From positions 1 to 44,312 of the forward strand of contig NZ_JAGGOW010000131.1 in the NCBI RefSeq assembly GCF_018614135.1: a DNA stretch of 44,312 bases. Reading direction: 5' to 3'. The translations under genes were made by a program, and so were the position numbers. The notes beneath the pieces are model-generated. The model was given only the letters and a program-made list of their open reading frames with translations. It was not told the origin of the DNA and ran no database searches. Of the stretch, positions 22,465-30,577 are shown piece by piece (positions within the stretch are counted from its first letter, which is position 1; the number at the start of each line of letters is the position of its first letter). The stretch is from Streptomyces sp. ISL-66. GTDB lineage: Bacteria; Actinomycetota; Actinomycetes; Streptomycetales; Streptomycetaceae.

Positions 22465-22656
22465 ATGTACAAGAAAATGCTTCGCTCGGCGCTTGCCGTT
22501 GTTTTCTCCGCCGTTGCGGTCTTTGGGGCAGTAAGCGCCGCGGGCGGGGACACGGGGAGCAAGCAGGCGGACAGCGGCTGGGATCGCGTGGCCGTGAAGC
22601 CGCCGACCGGTCCGGCGGACAGCGGTTGGGACATCGCGCCCATGAAGGTTTCCTGA
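22465..22656 (+). CDS. Small secreted peptide with two ADSGWD repeats
   Basis: A 63-residue product from ATG 22465, with GAGGA ahead. Residues 1-25 are a signal peptide (MYKKMLRSALAVVFSAVAVF, ending GAVSA). The mature part of about 38 residues holds two copies of ADSGWD at 35-40 and 51-56, each followed by (R)VAVKPP or IAPMKV. There is no cysteine and no other Trp. The repeat layout recalls precursor peptides that are processed or modified, or a secreted signal, but I do not recognise a family. Its TGA overlaps the ATG of the next gene (TGATG), so both are coupled, and the LuxR-type gene is divergent. Confidence 0.75.
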   Translation: MYKKMLRSALAVVFSAVAVFGAVSAAGGDTGSKQADSGWDRVAVKPPTGPADSGWDIAPMKVS

Positions 22657-22967
22657 TGACCCCCGACGACCGCGGCTTCCGTCGCGAAATGGCCTCCGCC
22701 TACCGCTCCGGCTGGCAGTTCATCGATCTGACCAGTGCCATTCCTTATGCCGGTGATTCTCTGAAGGTCACCCTCTTCGGTCAGCCGATCGTCGTGGTCC
22801 GCGAGGAGGACGAAGACGTCCGCGCCTACAGGTGCCTGCGTCGCCCGCGAGGCGCGCCGCAGCCCGTTCGTTGCGAAATCCGCTACGGAATGGTCTTCGT
22901 CAATCTGGATCAGCGTGATCACCAGCTTTTCGAAACCGAAACCAGTGCCACCCCCCGCAGTGCCTGA
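22656..22967 (+). CDS. Degenerate Rieske-like small protein
   Basis: A 103-residue protein starting one base inside the peptide gene's stop. Residues 20-60 (WQFIDLTSAIPYAGDSLKVT, FGQPIVVVREEDEDVRAYRC) follow the opening strands of a Rieske domain of ring-hydroxylase type, and 73-86 (CEIRYGMVFVNLDQ) match its closing strand. The cluster-binding C-x-H and C-x-x-H pairs between them are gone: C60 is followed by LRRPRG instead of PHRGA, and the second pair is deleted. It therefore should not hold a 2Fe-2S cluster and might act as a binding or scaffold protein. It has no signal peptide. The Rieske relation is pattern recognition by eye; the coupling to the repeat peptide is seen directly. Confidence 0.65.
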   Translation: MTPDDRGFRREMASAYRSGWQFIDLTSAIPYAGDSLKVTLFGQPIVVVREEDEDVRAYRCLRRPRGAPQPVRCEIRYGMVFVNLDQRDHQLFETETSATPRSA

Positions 22968-23010
22968 CGCGATTCCCCCGTCGTCCCAGATCGCTCAGGC
23001 GCTACCCCCA

Positions 23011-23054
23011 CACAACGGCGCCATCGTGGACCTGACCACGATGGCGCCGTTGTG
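23011..23054. terminator. Terminator after the peptide locus
   Basis: CACAACGGCGCCATCGTGG pairs perfectly with its complement (19-bp stem, 6-nt loop) between the Rieske-like gene and the convergent PPOX gene. Confidence 0.88.
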
Positions 23055-23197
23055 ATGTGCCTGTCCAGTGGTTGAACCGGACAGTTCGAACCGGCCGTCC
23101 GCGTCCGCCTTCTGCGGCTTCCGCCCGCGCTTTCCGCCCGCGTCTTCGTGCGCGTCTTGCGCGCCGACCGGGCGCGTCCCTCGGCCCGGCCCTGCGC

Positions 23198-23626
23198 TCA
23201 GGCCCGTCCCATGGCCCGGTCCAGGGTGATCTCCATGACCACCCGGTCCGGGTTCGGCGAGGGCATCCGGCCGTAGCGCTCCGCGTAGCGCCGTACCGCC
23301 TCCGCGACGGAGGCCTCGTCCGTGCGGATCACCGCGCGGCCCTCCAGCGTCGCCCAGCGGCGCCCCTCCATCTGGCACACCGCCACCCGGGGCCCGCCGT
23401 GCGGGCCGGCCTGCGCCGCCAGGACGTTGCGGATCTTCTTGCTGTTCTTGTTGCTGATCACCCGCGCCAGCCCGGCCTCCGGGTCGTACGTCACGCCCAC
23501 CGGCACCACGTGCGGGCTGCCGTCGGGGCGCGGGGTGGTCAGTGTGCAGACGTGCCGCTCCCGCCAGAAGGCGAGGTACTCGGACGTCGGGTTGAGTACG
23601 TCATGAACTGTGCTGGTAACCGACAT
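23198..23626 (-). CDS. PPOX-class (F420/FMN) oxidoreductase-like protein
   Basis: A 142-residue protein beginning MSVTSTVHDVLNPTSEYLAF. The split-barrel fold of the pyridoxamine-phosphate-oxidase-like family shows in RERHVCTLTTPRPDGSPHVV, VISNKNSKKIRNVLA and RRWATLEGRAVIRTDEASV, giving the cofactor-binding Lys/Ser/Thr positions. Actinobacterial members use F420 or FMN for redox of small molecules. It is divergent from clpB; the HspR box for clpB lies just upstream of its start, so it might also feel HspR. Substrate unknown. Confidence 0.87.
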   Translation of the reverse strand: MSVTSTVHDVLNPTSEYLAFWRERHVCTLTTPRPDGSPHVVPVGVTYDPEAGLARVISNKNSKKIRNVLAAQAGPHGGPRVAVCQMEGRRWATLEGRAVIRTDEASVAEAVRRYAERYGRMPSPNPDRVVMEITLDRAMGRA

Positions 23627-23649
23627 GCGCGAAGGGTACGTCCCGCCAC

Positions 23650-23670
23650 CTTGAGTGGAATAGACTCAAC
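23650..23670. promoter_or_regulatory. HAIR operator (HspR box) of clpB
   Basis: CTTGAGT-N7-ACTCAAC, one mismatch from the perfect palindrome at dnaK, between the divergent PPOX and clpB genes and 90 bp before the clpB start. Confidence 0.92.
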
Positions 23671-23759
23671 TTTATGCAGGTTGTGCATGTAAAGCGCAAC
23701 GACCATGCGAGCAGGCACAAGAGCCGTAGCCGATGCCGTACGGAAGGGAGAAGCAGCCC

Positions 23760-26369
23760 GTGGATGCCGAGCTGACCAACAGGAGCCGGGACGCGCTCAA
23801 CGCGGCCACCAGCAGGGCCGTCAAGGACGGGCACGCGGACCTGACCCCCGCGCACCTGCTGCTGGCCCTGCTCGCCGGCGAGGACAACGAGAACATCACC
23901 GACCTGCTGGCCGCGACCGAAGCCGACCAGGCGGCCGTCCGCACCGGCGCGGACCGGCTGCTGGCCGCCCTGCCCAGCGTCACGGGCTCCACGGTCGCGC
24001 CCCCGCAGCCCACGCGCGAGCTGCTCGCCGTACTGGCCGAGGCGGACGCCCAGGCCGGGAAGCTCGGCGACGAGTACCTCTCCACCGAACACCTGCTCAT
24101 CGCCATCGCCGCCAAGGGCGGCGCGGCCGGAGAGCTCCTTTCCGCCCAGGGTGCGACCGCGAAGAAGCTGCTGTCCGCATTCGAGACCTCAAGAGGAGGG
24201 CGGCGGGTGACCTCCCCCGACCCCGAGGGCCAGTACAAGGCCCTGGAGAAGTTCGGCACCGACTTCACGGCGGCCGCCCGCGAGGGCAAGCTCGACCCGG
24301 TCATCGGCCGGGACCAGGAGATCCGGCGCGTCGTCCAGGTGCTCTCGCGCCGCACGAAGAACAACCCGGTGCTCATCGGCGAGCCCGGCGTCGGCAAGAC
24401 CGCCGTCGTCGAGGGCCTGGCCCAGCGCATCGTCAAGGGCGACGTACCCGAGTCCCTGAAGAACAAGCGCCTCGTCTCGCTCGACCTCGGCGCGATGGTC
24501 GCGGGCGCCAAGTACCGCGGCGAGTTCGAGGAGCGGCTCAAGACCGTCCTCGCGGAGATCAAGGCCAGCGACGGCCAGATCGTCACCTTCATCGACGAGC
24601 TGCACACGGTCGTCGGCGCGGGCGCCGGCGGGGACTCCTCCATGGACGCGGGCAACATGCTCAAGCCCATGCTGGCCCGCGGCGAGCTGCGGATGGTCGG
24701 CGCGACGACGCTCGACGAGTACCGGGAGCGGATCGAGAAGGACCCGGCGCTGGAGCGGCGCTTCCAGCAGGTGCTGGTCGCCGAGCCGAGCGTCGAGGAC
24801 ACCATCGCGATCCTGCGCGGTCTCAAGGGCCGCTACGAGGCCCACCACAAGGTCGTCATCAACGACAGCGCCCTGGTGGCCGCGGCGACCCTCTCCGACC
24901 GCTACATCACCTCCCGCTTCCTCCCGGACAAGGCCATCGACCTCGTCGACGAGGCGGCCTCCCGGCTGCGCATGGAGATCGACTCCTCCCCGCTGGAGAT
25001 CGACGAGCTCCAGCGCGCGGTGGACCGCCTGCGGATGGAGGAGCTGGCGCTGAAGAACGAGTCCGACCCGGCCTCGCTCGAACGCCTGGACAAGCTCCGC
25101 AAGGACCTGGCGGACAAGGAGGAGGACCTGCGGGGCCTCACCGCCCGCTGGGAGAAGGAGAAGCAGTCCCTCAACCGCGTCGGCGAGCTCAAGGAGCGCC
25201 TGGACGACCTGCGCGGCCAGGCCGAGCGGGCCCAGCGCGACGGAGACTTCGACACGGCCTCCAAGCTGCTCTACGGGGAGATCCCGGCCCTGGAGCGCGA
25301 GCTCGCGGAGGCCACCGAGGAGGAGGCCGTCAAGGCGGGCGCGAAGACGGGCGCCGCCTCGAAGGACAGCATGGTCCGGGACGAGGTGGGCCCGGACGAC
25401 ATCGCGGACGTGGTCGGCGCCTGGACGGGCATTCCGGCCGGCCGCCTGCTGGAGGGCGAGACCCACAAGCTCCTGCGGATGGAGGAGGAGCTGGGCCGCC
25501 GTCTGATCGGCCAGGGCGAGGCCGTACGGGCCGTCTCGGACGCCGTGCGCCGCACCCGCGCCGGCATCGCGGACCCGGACCGGCCGACCGGCTCGTTCCT
25601 CTTCCTCGGCCCGACGGGCGTGGGCAAGACGGAGCTGGCCAAGGCCCTCGCGGACTTCCTCTTCGACGACGAGCGGGCCATGATCCGCATCGACATGTCG
25701 GAGTACGGCGAGAAGCACAGCGTCGCCCGGCTCGTCGGCGCCCCGCCCGGGTACGTGGGCTACGAGGAGGGCGGTCAGCTGACCGAGGCCGTCCGCCGGC
25801 GCCCGTACTCCGTGGTGCTCCTGGACGAGGTGGAGAAGGCCCATCCCGAGGTCTTCGACATCCTGCTCCAGGTCCTCGACGACGGGCGCCTCACGGACGG
25901 CCAGGGCCGCACGGTGGACTTCCGCAACACGATCCTGGTCCTGACCTCGAACCTGGGCAGCCAGTTCCTGATGGACCCGTCCACGGGGGCGGACGAGAAG
26001 AAGGCCCGGGTCATGGACGTGGTCAGGGCCTCCTTCAAGCCGGAGTTCCTGAACCGCCTCGACGACCTCGTGGTCTTCTCCGCCCTCAGCGAGTCGGAGC
26101 TGGCCCACATCGCCGAGCTCCAGATCGGCCGCCTCGCCAAGCGGCTGGCGGACCGCCGCCTCACCCTGGACGTCACGCCCGAGGCCCTGGCCTGGCTGGC
26201 GGACAAGGGCAACGACCCCGCGTACGGTGCCCGGCCGCTGCGCCGCCTGATCCAGACGGCGATCGGCGACCGCCTGGCCAAGGAGATCCTCTCCGGCGAG
26301 GTCAAGGACGGCGACACGGTCCGCGTCGCGGTGGCGGGCGACGGCCTGCTGGTCGGAAAGGCGCTCTAG
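23760..26369 (+). CDS. clpB: Disaggregase ClpB (Hsp100)
   Basis: An 869-residue protein from GTG 23760 (reads DAELTNRSRDALNAA), 9 bases after GGAAGGGAG; an in-frame ATG at 23733 lacks such a site. The Clp N-domain (about 1-145) is followed by AAA+ 1 (Walker A GEPGVGKT, Walker B VTFIDELHTVVGAG), a coiled-coil middle domain (LERLDKLRKDLADKEEDLRG), then AAA+ 2 (GPTGVGKTELAKA, VVLLDEVEKAHPEVFDILLQ, arginine region FLNRLDDLVVF). It pulls aggregated proteins apart with ATP together with DnaK. There is no ClpP-docking tripeptide loop that I can see. Regulation by HspR via the HAIR box is expected. Confidence 0.97.
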   Translation: MDAELTNRSRDALNAATSRAVKDGHADLTPAHLLLALLAGEDNENITDLLAATEADQAAVRTGADRLLAALPSVTGSTVAPPQPTRELLAVLAEADAQAGKLGDEYLSTEHLLIAIAAKGGAAGELLSAQGATAKKLLSAFETSRGGRRVTSPDPEGQYKALEKFGTDFTAAAREGKLDPVIGRDQEIRRVVQVLSRRTKNNPVLIGEPGVGKTAVVEGLAQRIVKGDVPESLKNKRLVSLDLGAMVAGAKYRGEFEERLKTVLAEIKASDGQIVTFIDELHTVVGAGAGGDSSMDAGNMLKPMLARGELRMVGATTLDEYRERIEKDPALERRFQQVLVAEPSVEDTIAILRGLKGRYEAHHKVVINDSALVAAATLSDRYITSRFLPDKAIDLVDEAASRLRMEIDSSPLEIDELQRAVDRLRMEELALKNESDPASLERLDKLRKDLADKEEDLRGLTARWEKEKQSLNRVGELKERLDDLRGQAERAQRDGDFDTASKLLYGEIPALERELAEATEEEAVKAGAKTGAASKDSMVRDEVGPDDIADVVGAWTGIPAGRLLEGETHKLLRMEEELGRRLIGQGEAVRAVSDAVRRTRAGIADPDRPTGSFLFLGPTGVGKTELAKALADFLFDDERAMIRIDMSEYGEKHSVARLVGAPPGYVGYEEGGQLTEAVRRRPYSVVLLDEVEKAHPEVFDILLQVLDDGRLTDGQGRTVDFRNTILVLTSNLGSQFLMDPSTGADEKKARVMDVVRASFKPEFLNRLDDLVVFSALSESELAHIAELQIGRLAKRLADRRLTLDVTPEALAWLADKGNDPAYGARPLRRLIQTAIGDRLAKEILSGEVKDGDTVRVAVAGDGLLVGKAL

Positions 26370-26370
26370 A

Positions 26371-26414
26371 CGCGCCCCGGCGCGCCCGCACCGGCTGCGC
26401 GGGCCGGGGCGGGC
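26371..26414 (+). terminator. Imperfect hairpin after clpB
   Basis: CGCCCCGGCGCGCCCGC against GCGCGGGCCGGGGCG just after the clpB stop. It has one bulge and no T-run, so it is a weaker candidate. Confidence 0.5.
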
Positions 26415-26560
26415 GCTCCCGTATCCGCCCTTGCGCGGCCATCCGTCCCGCTTACCGGAGTCCTACTCCTGTCCGCCCGGAGCGGATCGCCCCTGCGGGG
26501 TGGACACGGGATGGGCGTGATGGGGGAGGATGGCCGTATCCGCACGAAGGGAAGTACACG

Positions 26561-27112
26561 GTGAGCATCGACCCGGCCTCGATTCCGAACTTCGGAGGGC
26601 AGCAGCCCGATCCGCAGGCCACAGGACCGGCGGGCCCCGTCGTCCCCGATCAGGATCTGGTCAAGCAGCTCCTGGAGCAGATGGAGCTCAAGTACGTCGT
26701 CGACGACGAGGGCGACCTCGCGGCGCCGTGGGAGGAATTCCGCACGTACTTCATGTTCCGCGGCGAAGACGAGCAGCAGGTCTTCTCCGTGCGGACCTTC
26801 TACGACCGCCCGCACAAGATCGACGAGAAGCCGCAGCTCCTCGAGTCGATCGACGACTGGAACCGCCGCACGCTGTGGCCGAAGGTCTACAGCCACACGC
26901 ACGATGACGGTTCCGTCCGCCTGATCGGCGAGGCGCAGATGCTGATCGGCACCGGCGTCAACCTGGAGCACTTCGTGTCCTCCACGGTCAGCTGGGTCCG
27001 CGCGTCGATCGAGTTCGACAAGTGGCTCGTCGAGCAGCTCGGCCTGGAGGCGGAGGTCGACTCCGCCGACAAGGGCGAGGACGGCGAGGACGGCGGCGGC
27101 GAGACCAACTAG
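26561..27112 (+). CDS. YbjN domain protein
   Basis: A 183-residue protein from GTG 26561 (reads SIDPASIPNFGGQQP) with GAAGGGAAG ahead. Residues about 37-165 (VKQLLEQMELKYVVDDEGDL, FRTYFMFRGEDEQQVFSVRT, SHTHDDGSVRLIGEAQMLIG) follow the YbjN / type III secretion chaperone-like fold. It ends with an acidic Gly-rich tail (DKGEDGEDGGGETN). Members are cytoplasmic and of poorly known role. It is a monocistronic gene between clpB and a convergent membrane-protein gene. Confidence 0.87.
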   Translation: MSIDPASIPNFGGQQPDPQATGPAGPVVPDQDLVKQLLEQMELKYVVDDEGDLAAPWEEFRTYFMFRGEDEQQVFSVRTFYDRPHKIDEKPQLLESIDDWNRRTLWPKVYSHTHDDGSVRLIGEAQMLIGTGVNLEHFVSSTVSWVRASIEFDKWLVEQLGLEAEVDSADKGEDGEDGGGETN

Positions 27113-27187
27113 GTCCCGCACCGCCCCCACGGCACCACGGCGCCGCCCCTCATGGCGCCGCGGCGCCGCCCTGTGGCACCACAGCGC

Positions 27188-28459
27188 CTACGGCGCCACA
27201 CCGGATCCGAGCAGCAGGTACGGCCCGTATCCGTAGGAGAGCCCGGCCAGCACCACGGTCACCACGACCGCGGTGCGCGGCCGGGCTTTCGCCATGACGG
27301 CCACCAGCGGCAGCAGCAGCGGGAACGCGGGCAGCAGGAAGCGCGGCTTCGACTCGAAGAAGCCCGCCCCGCCGTAGGTCATCGCCAGCAGGACGCCGGT
27401 GTACACGAGCAGCGGCAGCGGCGCCGTCCGGCCCGCCGCGAGCAGGCCCGCGAGCAGCAGGGCGGCCGCCAGCAGGACCACCGTCACCGTGGTGGCGAGC
27501 TCCACGTCCCCGGTGAGCGCGTGCCGGGCCGAGCGCAGCGCCGCCGCGCCGAAGTCGAAGCGCGAGCCCCAGCCGCTCTGGACCGCGAAGTAGCCGCCGA
27601 GCGGATCACCCCGGCGCACGCCCACGAGCAAGACGTACGAGGCCCAGCCCGCGGGCGCGGCCAGCGCGGCGGCCCACACCGTCGCGGGCGCGCGGCCCCG
27701 CTGCCGGAAGATCTCCGAGGCGGCGCCCACCACGACCGCGGCGGCCACCGCGATGCCGGTGGGCCGGGTCAGCCCGGCCAGCACCGCCAGCCCGGCGGCC
27801 CACCCCCAGCGGCCGCGCAGCAGGGCGTACAGGGCCCAGGCGGCGAAGGCGGCCAGCAGGGCCTCGGTGTAGGCGAGGGTCAGCATGAGGGCGTGCGGCA
27901 GCACGGCCCACAGCGCGACGAGCAGCAGCCCGCCGCGGGCCCCGAGGAGCCGCTCCCCGACCCGGTACACCCCGATCGCCGCGGCCCCAGCGGCGATCCA
28001 GGCGACGACGAGGGCGGCCGCCGCCAGGGAGCCGGGCAGGACGGCGGCGGCGCAGCGGATGAGGACGGGGTAGAGCGGGAAGAAGGCGGAGTCGCTCTGG
28101 AGGGAGCCCATGTCGGGGTACATCTGGGTCCGCCCGTAGCCGTGCTCGGCGATCCGCAGGTACCAGACCGAGTCCCAGGACTCCCCGAGCAGCTTCACGG
28201 GGCTGCGCCCGGTCCACCAGGCCGCGAGGGCGACCACGAGCACCCCGAGCCCGCGCACGGCGGCGAACACCCCGAGCGCGACGAGGGCACCCGGAGCCGG
28301 GACCCGGGCGGCCCGCACGCCGCCGCCCGGAGTGGCCGGCACGCCGCCCGGACCGGCCCGCCCGGCGCCGTCCGGCGCCCGGACCGTCGCATCGTCCGGC
28401 GCCCGGACCGTCGCGTCGTCCGTCGCGCCGCCCGGCGTGCCGCTCGACACGGTGGCCAT
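27188..28459 (-). CDS. Mannosyltransferase-like GT-C membrane glycosyltransferase
   Basis: A 423-residue protein from ATG 28459 (MATVSSGTPGGATDDATVRA). A disordered head holds a doubled APDDATVR unit. Many membrane spans follow. The first outer loop has KLLGESWDSVWYLRIAEHGY, with the W-D-(S)-x-W-Y-x-x-I-A motif that carries the catalytic Asp in PIG-V-type and related GT-C enzymes, and MGSLQSDSAFFPLYPVLIRC, the typical F-F-P-L-Y-P motif. These enzymes use polyprenyl-phosphate sugars (often mannose) outside the membrane. The gene is single and convergent with the YbjN gene. Acceptor unknown. Confidence 0.85.
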   Translation of the reverse strand: MATVSSGTPGGATDDATVRAPDDATVRAPDGAGRAGPGGVPATPGGGVRAARVPAPGALVALGVFAAVRGLGVLVVALAAWWTGRSPVKLLGESWDSVWYLRIAEHGYGRTQMYPDMGSLQSDSAFFPLYPVLIRCAAAVLPGSLAAAALVVAWIAAGAAAIGVYRVGERLLGARGGLLLVALWAVLPHALMLTLAYTEALLAAFAAWALYALLRGRWGWAAGLAVLAGLTRPTGIAVAAAVVVGAASEIFRQRGRAPATVWAAALAAPAGWASYVLLVGVRRGDPLGGYFAVQSGWGSRFDFGAAALRSARHALTGDVELATTVTVVLLAAALLLAGLLAAGRTAPLPLLVYTGVLLAMTYGGAGFFESKPRFLLPAFPLLLPLVAVMAKARPRTAVVVTVVLAGLSYGYGPYLLLGSGVAP

Positions 28460-28527
28460 GTATCCCGACTTCCCTCGTGTGACGTGAGTCCGTGTGACGT
28501 GAGTACGGAGGAACACTACGAGGGCGG

Positions 28528-28575
28528 GGCCGGCCTCGGGACTGGTAAGCCCGCATGTTGATGTGTCGCGTATTC
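28528..28575. repeat. Direct repeat, left copy, flanking the Tn3-type patch
   Basis: GGCCTCGGGACTGGTAAGCC followed by CGCATGTTGATGTGTCGCGT. A close copy is at 31116-31163 in the same orientation (four mismatches in about 45). It marks the left edge of the decayed accessory patch, directly upstream of the mannosyltransferase-like gene. Confidence 0.75.
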
Positions 28576-29011
28576 GTCAGCCGAGACGGGTTCACGGCCT
28601 GACGGAGTGACGGACAGTGAGGTTCGGGAGTCGACCGGGTCGCGACGCTGGTTGCACGCGGGGTTCGCGGTCGTCGCGGCGGGCGCGGCCACCGACACGT
28701 TGCTGTGCGCGATCAAGGACGGAGATCAGGGACGCACCCCCCGACCGTCACCGCGGTGTGGCACGGCCGGGTATACGGCCGTGGAGCAGGCGGTCCTGCC
28801 GTTCTGGGGGCGAGAACCGGCGCCGACATACCCATCGAGCCAAAGGCCGCGCCGCTTCTCGTCAACGAATACGTCGGGCCCGTGCTCGATGACAACCACC
28901 TGTTCAGCTACCCGGCCGACGGCTGAACGGTCCCTCCGGCCGGCTCTGTACGAGCCCGCCGCGCATGGGCATGCAGCCGAGGCACGGGCGGCCCGGGCAG
29001 CGAGGTCGCCG
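28576..29011. other. Decayed stretch without a supportable gene
   Basis: Several short frames on both strands, none with a believable start and domain. A plus-strand frame near 28750-28926 ends PIEPKAAPLLVNEYVGPVLD before a stop and may be the tail of a lost gene. Nothing can be assigned. Confidence 0.4.
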
Positions 29012-29329
29012 TCACGGCCCAATCCTGTAGCGGAGGTCGTAGTGCGAACCGTCGCCCGACAGCGTTATCCCATGCTCGCCCTGGTCTTCGGAGGTGACGA
29101 CGAACATTCCGATCTCGTCATCACCGCTCCCCGAATCCGCTTCTTTCACCCATACCTTTTCGGAGGCTAGGAATTGTCTGGATTCCACTAGCTCCCACTC
29201 ATCCCCCTCCCCCATGTCGTTATCGAAGAACATCAAATCATCAAAACCGAAGATGATTCGCACCTGGTCGGCCCCGAATCCGTCCGTGGTTTCCCAGCAC
29301 TTTAGCCCTAGCAATTGGAACGTAGCCAT
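29012..29329 (-). CDS. Small beta-sandwich-like protein, AT-richer than neighbours
   Basis: A 105-residue protein from ATG 29329, with GGAAGGGAAGG ahead. It runs MATFQLLGLKCWETTDGFGA, then DQVRIIFGFDD, GDEWELVESRQFL, KVWVKEADSGSGDDEIGMFV and ends DGSHYDLRYRIGP. The pattern (x-L-x-L-x-C-x-x-T-D-x-x-G-x-D, then D-D-x-I-G near the middle, Y-x-L-x-Y at the end) matches a small beta-sandwich module that I have seen at C-termini of bacterial surface or effector proteins, sometimes as a stand-alone protein. Codons are less GC-biased than in nearby core genes, suggesting recent arrival. No signal peptide. Function unknown. Confidence 0.6.
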   Translation of the reverse strand: MATFQLLGLKCWETTDGFGADQVRIIFGFDDLMFFDNDMGEGDEWELVESRQFLASEKVWVKEADSGSGDDEIGMFVVTSEDQGEHGITLSGDGSHYDLRYRIGP

Positions 29330-29449
29330 GCTCTAGCCTTCCCTTCCGCCTGGTTTTCAGATCGAATATCTCCAGCAGGTTCGCGGGTTCCTGGGTACGC
29401 CAGTGTTATCCGAAATCCGGACGGATGCTCACATGGGAGCCCCGCCCAG

Positions 29450-29930
29450 CTGACGACGGTGCGCTACCTCGGATTGTTCCGGGACGACCCGACCGACGTC
29501 CCGGTGGAGGTCGCCCACCTGGCCGAGCAGTTGGACATCGAGGACGCCTCGGTGCTGAAGGCGTACGGCGAGCGGGAGAACACCCGCCTCGACCACGTCC
29601 GCGAGCTGCGGCGGCTGCTGGAGTACCGGGATTCGCCGAGGGGGGGCCGGAGCTGCGGGGGTGGGTGGACGCGCGGGCCTGGACTACCGGGGAGGGGCCG
29701 AAGGCGCTGTTCGACGCGGCGGTGGGGTGGCTGCGCGAGCGGCGGGTGCTGCTGCCGGGGGTGACGACGCTGGCCCGGCTGGTGGCCGGGGTGCGGGAGG
29801 CGGCGAACCAGCGGCTGTGGGAGACCCTGTACGGCCTGCTGTCGCCTGGTCAGCGGGCGGCGCTGGACGAGCTGGAGCGGTTCTCCTTCCTGGACGACGT
29901 GGACCGGGACCTGATCGCCCTGTGCCGTCG
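29450..29930 (+). pseudogene. Tn3-family transposase amino-terminal fragment, frameshifted
   Basis: LTTVRYLGLFRDDPTDVPVE followed by DIEDASVLKAYGERENTR reads in one frame to about 29640, and then LRGWVDARAWTTGEGPKALF and WLRERRVLLPGVTTLARLVA in the next. Together they are the DUF4158 amino-terminal domain of Tn3-family transposases. A frameshift at about 29640 splits it, and homology stops near LERFSFLDDV, so the DDE catalytic domain is absent. A middle fragment of such a transposase lies 1 kb downstream (30975). This is dead transposase DNA. Confidence 0.8.
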
Positions 29931-30088
29931 GCGTTCAGGCCGTACGGCCACAGACTGCTGAGTGGCTTCGCCAGCCCTCTCCCTGTGTTCAGGACGATGG
30001 CGCTGCCCTGGTCGGCGGCCTGCCGGAGAAGGCTCTCGGCTCCTGCTCCAGCAACCAGGGCGGATCCACCTCATTGCGTTAGCCGTTG

Positions 30089-30577
30089 TTATGGCCAGAG
30101 GTTATGGGTGATCGTCATACCCGTAGAGGCCTTATCGCTTGAGAGGAACTTATCGCTGGTCACGGTGAAGTTCCAGAGTAGCCTGCCTCTGCCTCCGCCC
30201 AAAGTTGCCGGCGAAGGGGACTTCGAGCCGGCAAGGTCGATCATTTCGCACCAGGGTGGCCCATCATATAGTGCTAGGTTTGGCTGCACGGTAACCGTTT
30301 CGTCGCCATTAAGGGTCGCGTGCAATTTCAGTACGGCAGTGGCACCGTCTGCGCAAACCCGGAATGTGACGCTAGTCTTTGGTTTGTTGTGCGTAAGGGT
30401 GATGTTTGTCTTACGCTGGATTGACTTCAGATCCTGGTCTGGCGGCCCATCCCAGGCGAGTAGGAATACATCGGCGCTGACAATGTGGACGGGCGCCGCC
30501 GCAGCGGGATCCGTCATACCTGCGAATGAGAGAGGGGTCAGCAGCACTGCGGCTGCTATGGCTTTTCCAAGTTCCAT
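30089..30577 (-). CDS. Small secreted protein, unknown, AT-richer than neighbours
   Basis: A 162-residue protein from ATG 30577 (MELGKAIAAAVLLTPLSFAG), preceded by GAGGTGTGAAG. Residues 1-28 are a signal peptide ending AAAA-P. The mature part is beta-rich (VHIVSADVFLLAWDGPP; NITLTHNKPKTSVTFRVCAD; TAVLKLHATLNGDETVTVQP) with two cysteines (VCADG, PWCEM) that could pair outside the cell. Base composition is lower in GC than the core genes. It lies between two fragments of a Tn3 transposase, so it arrived with, or into, a mobile element. I do not recognise the family. Confidence 0.68.
   Translation of the reverse strand: MELGKAIAAAVLLTPLSFAGMTDPAAAAPVHIVSADVFLLAWDGPPDQDLKSIQRKTNITLTHNKPKTSVTFRVCADGATAVLKLHATLNGDETVTVQPNLALYDGPPWCEMIDLAGSKSPSPATLGGGRGRLLWNFTVTSDKFLSSDKASTGMTITHNLWP

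Noticed and set aside
22656..22967. A functional Rieske ferredoxin
   Set aside because: The second Cys/His ligand pair is missing and the first His is replaced, so a 2Fe-2S cluster is not expected.
23705..27112. An 1135-residue plus-strand frame across clpB and the YbjN gene
   Set aside because: Its clpB part is off-frame and Arg/Gly/Pro-rich; only the last 183 residues, from GTG 26561, are a real gene.
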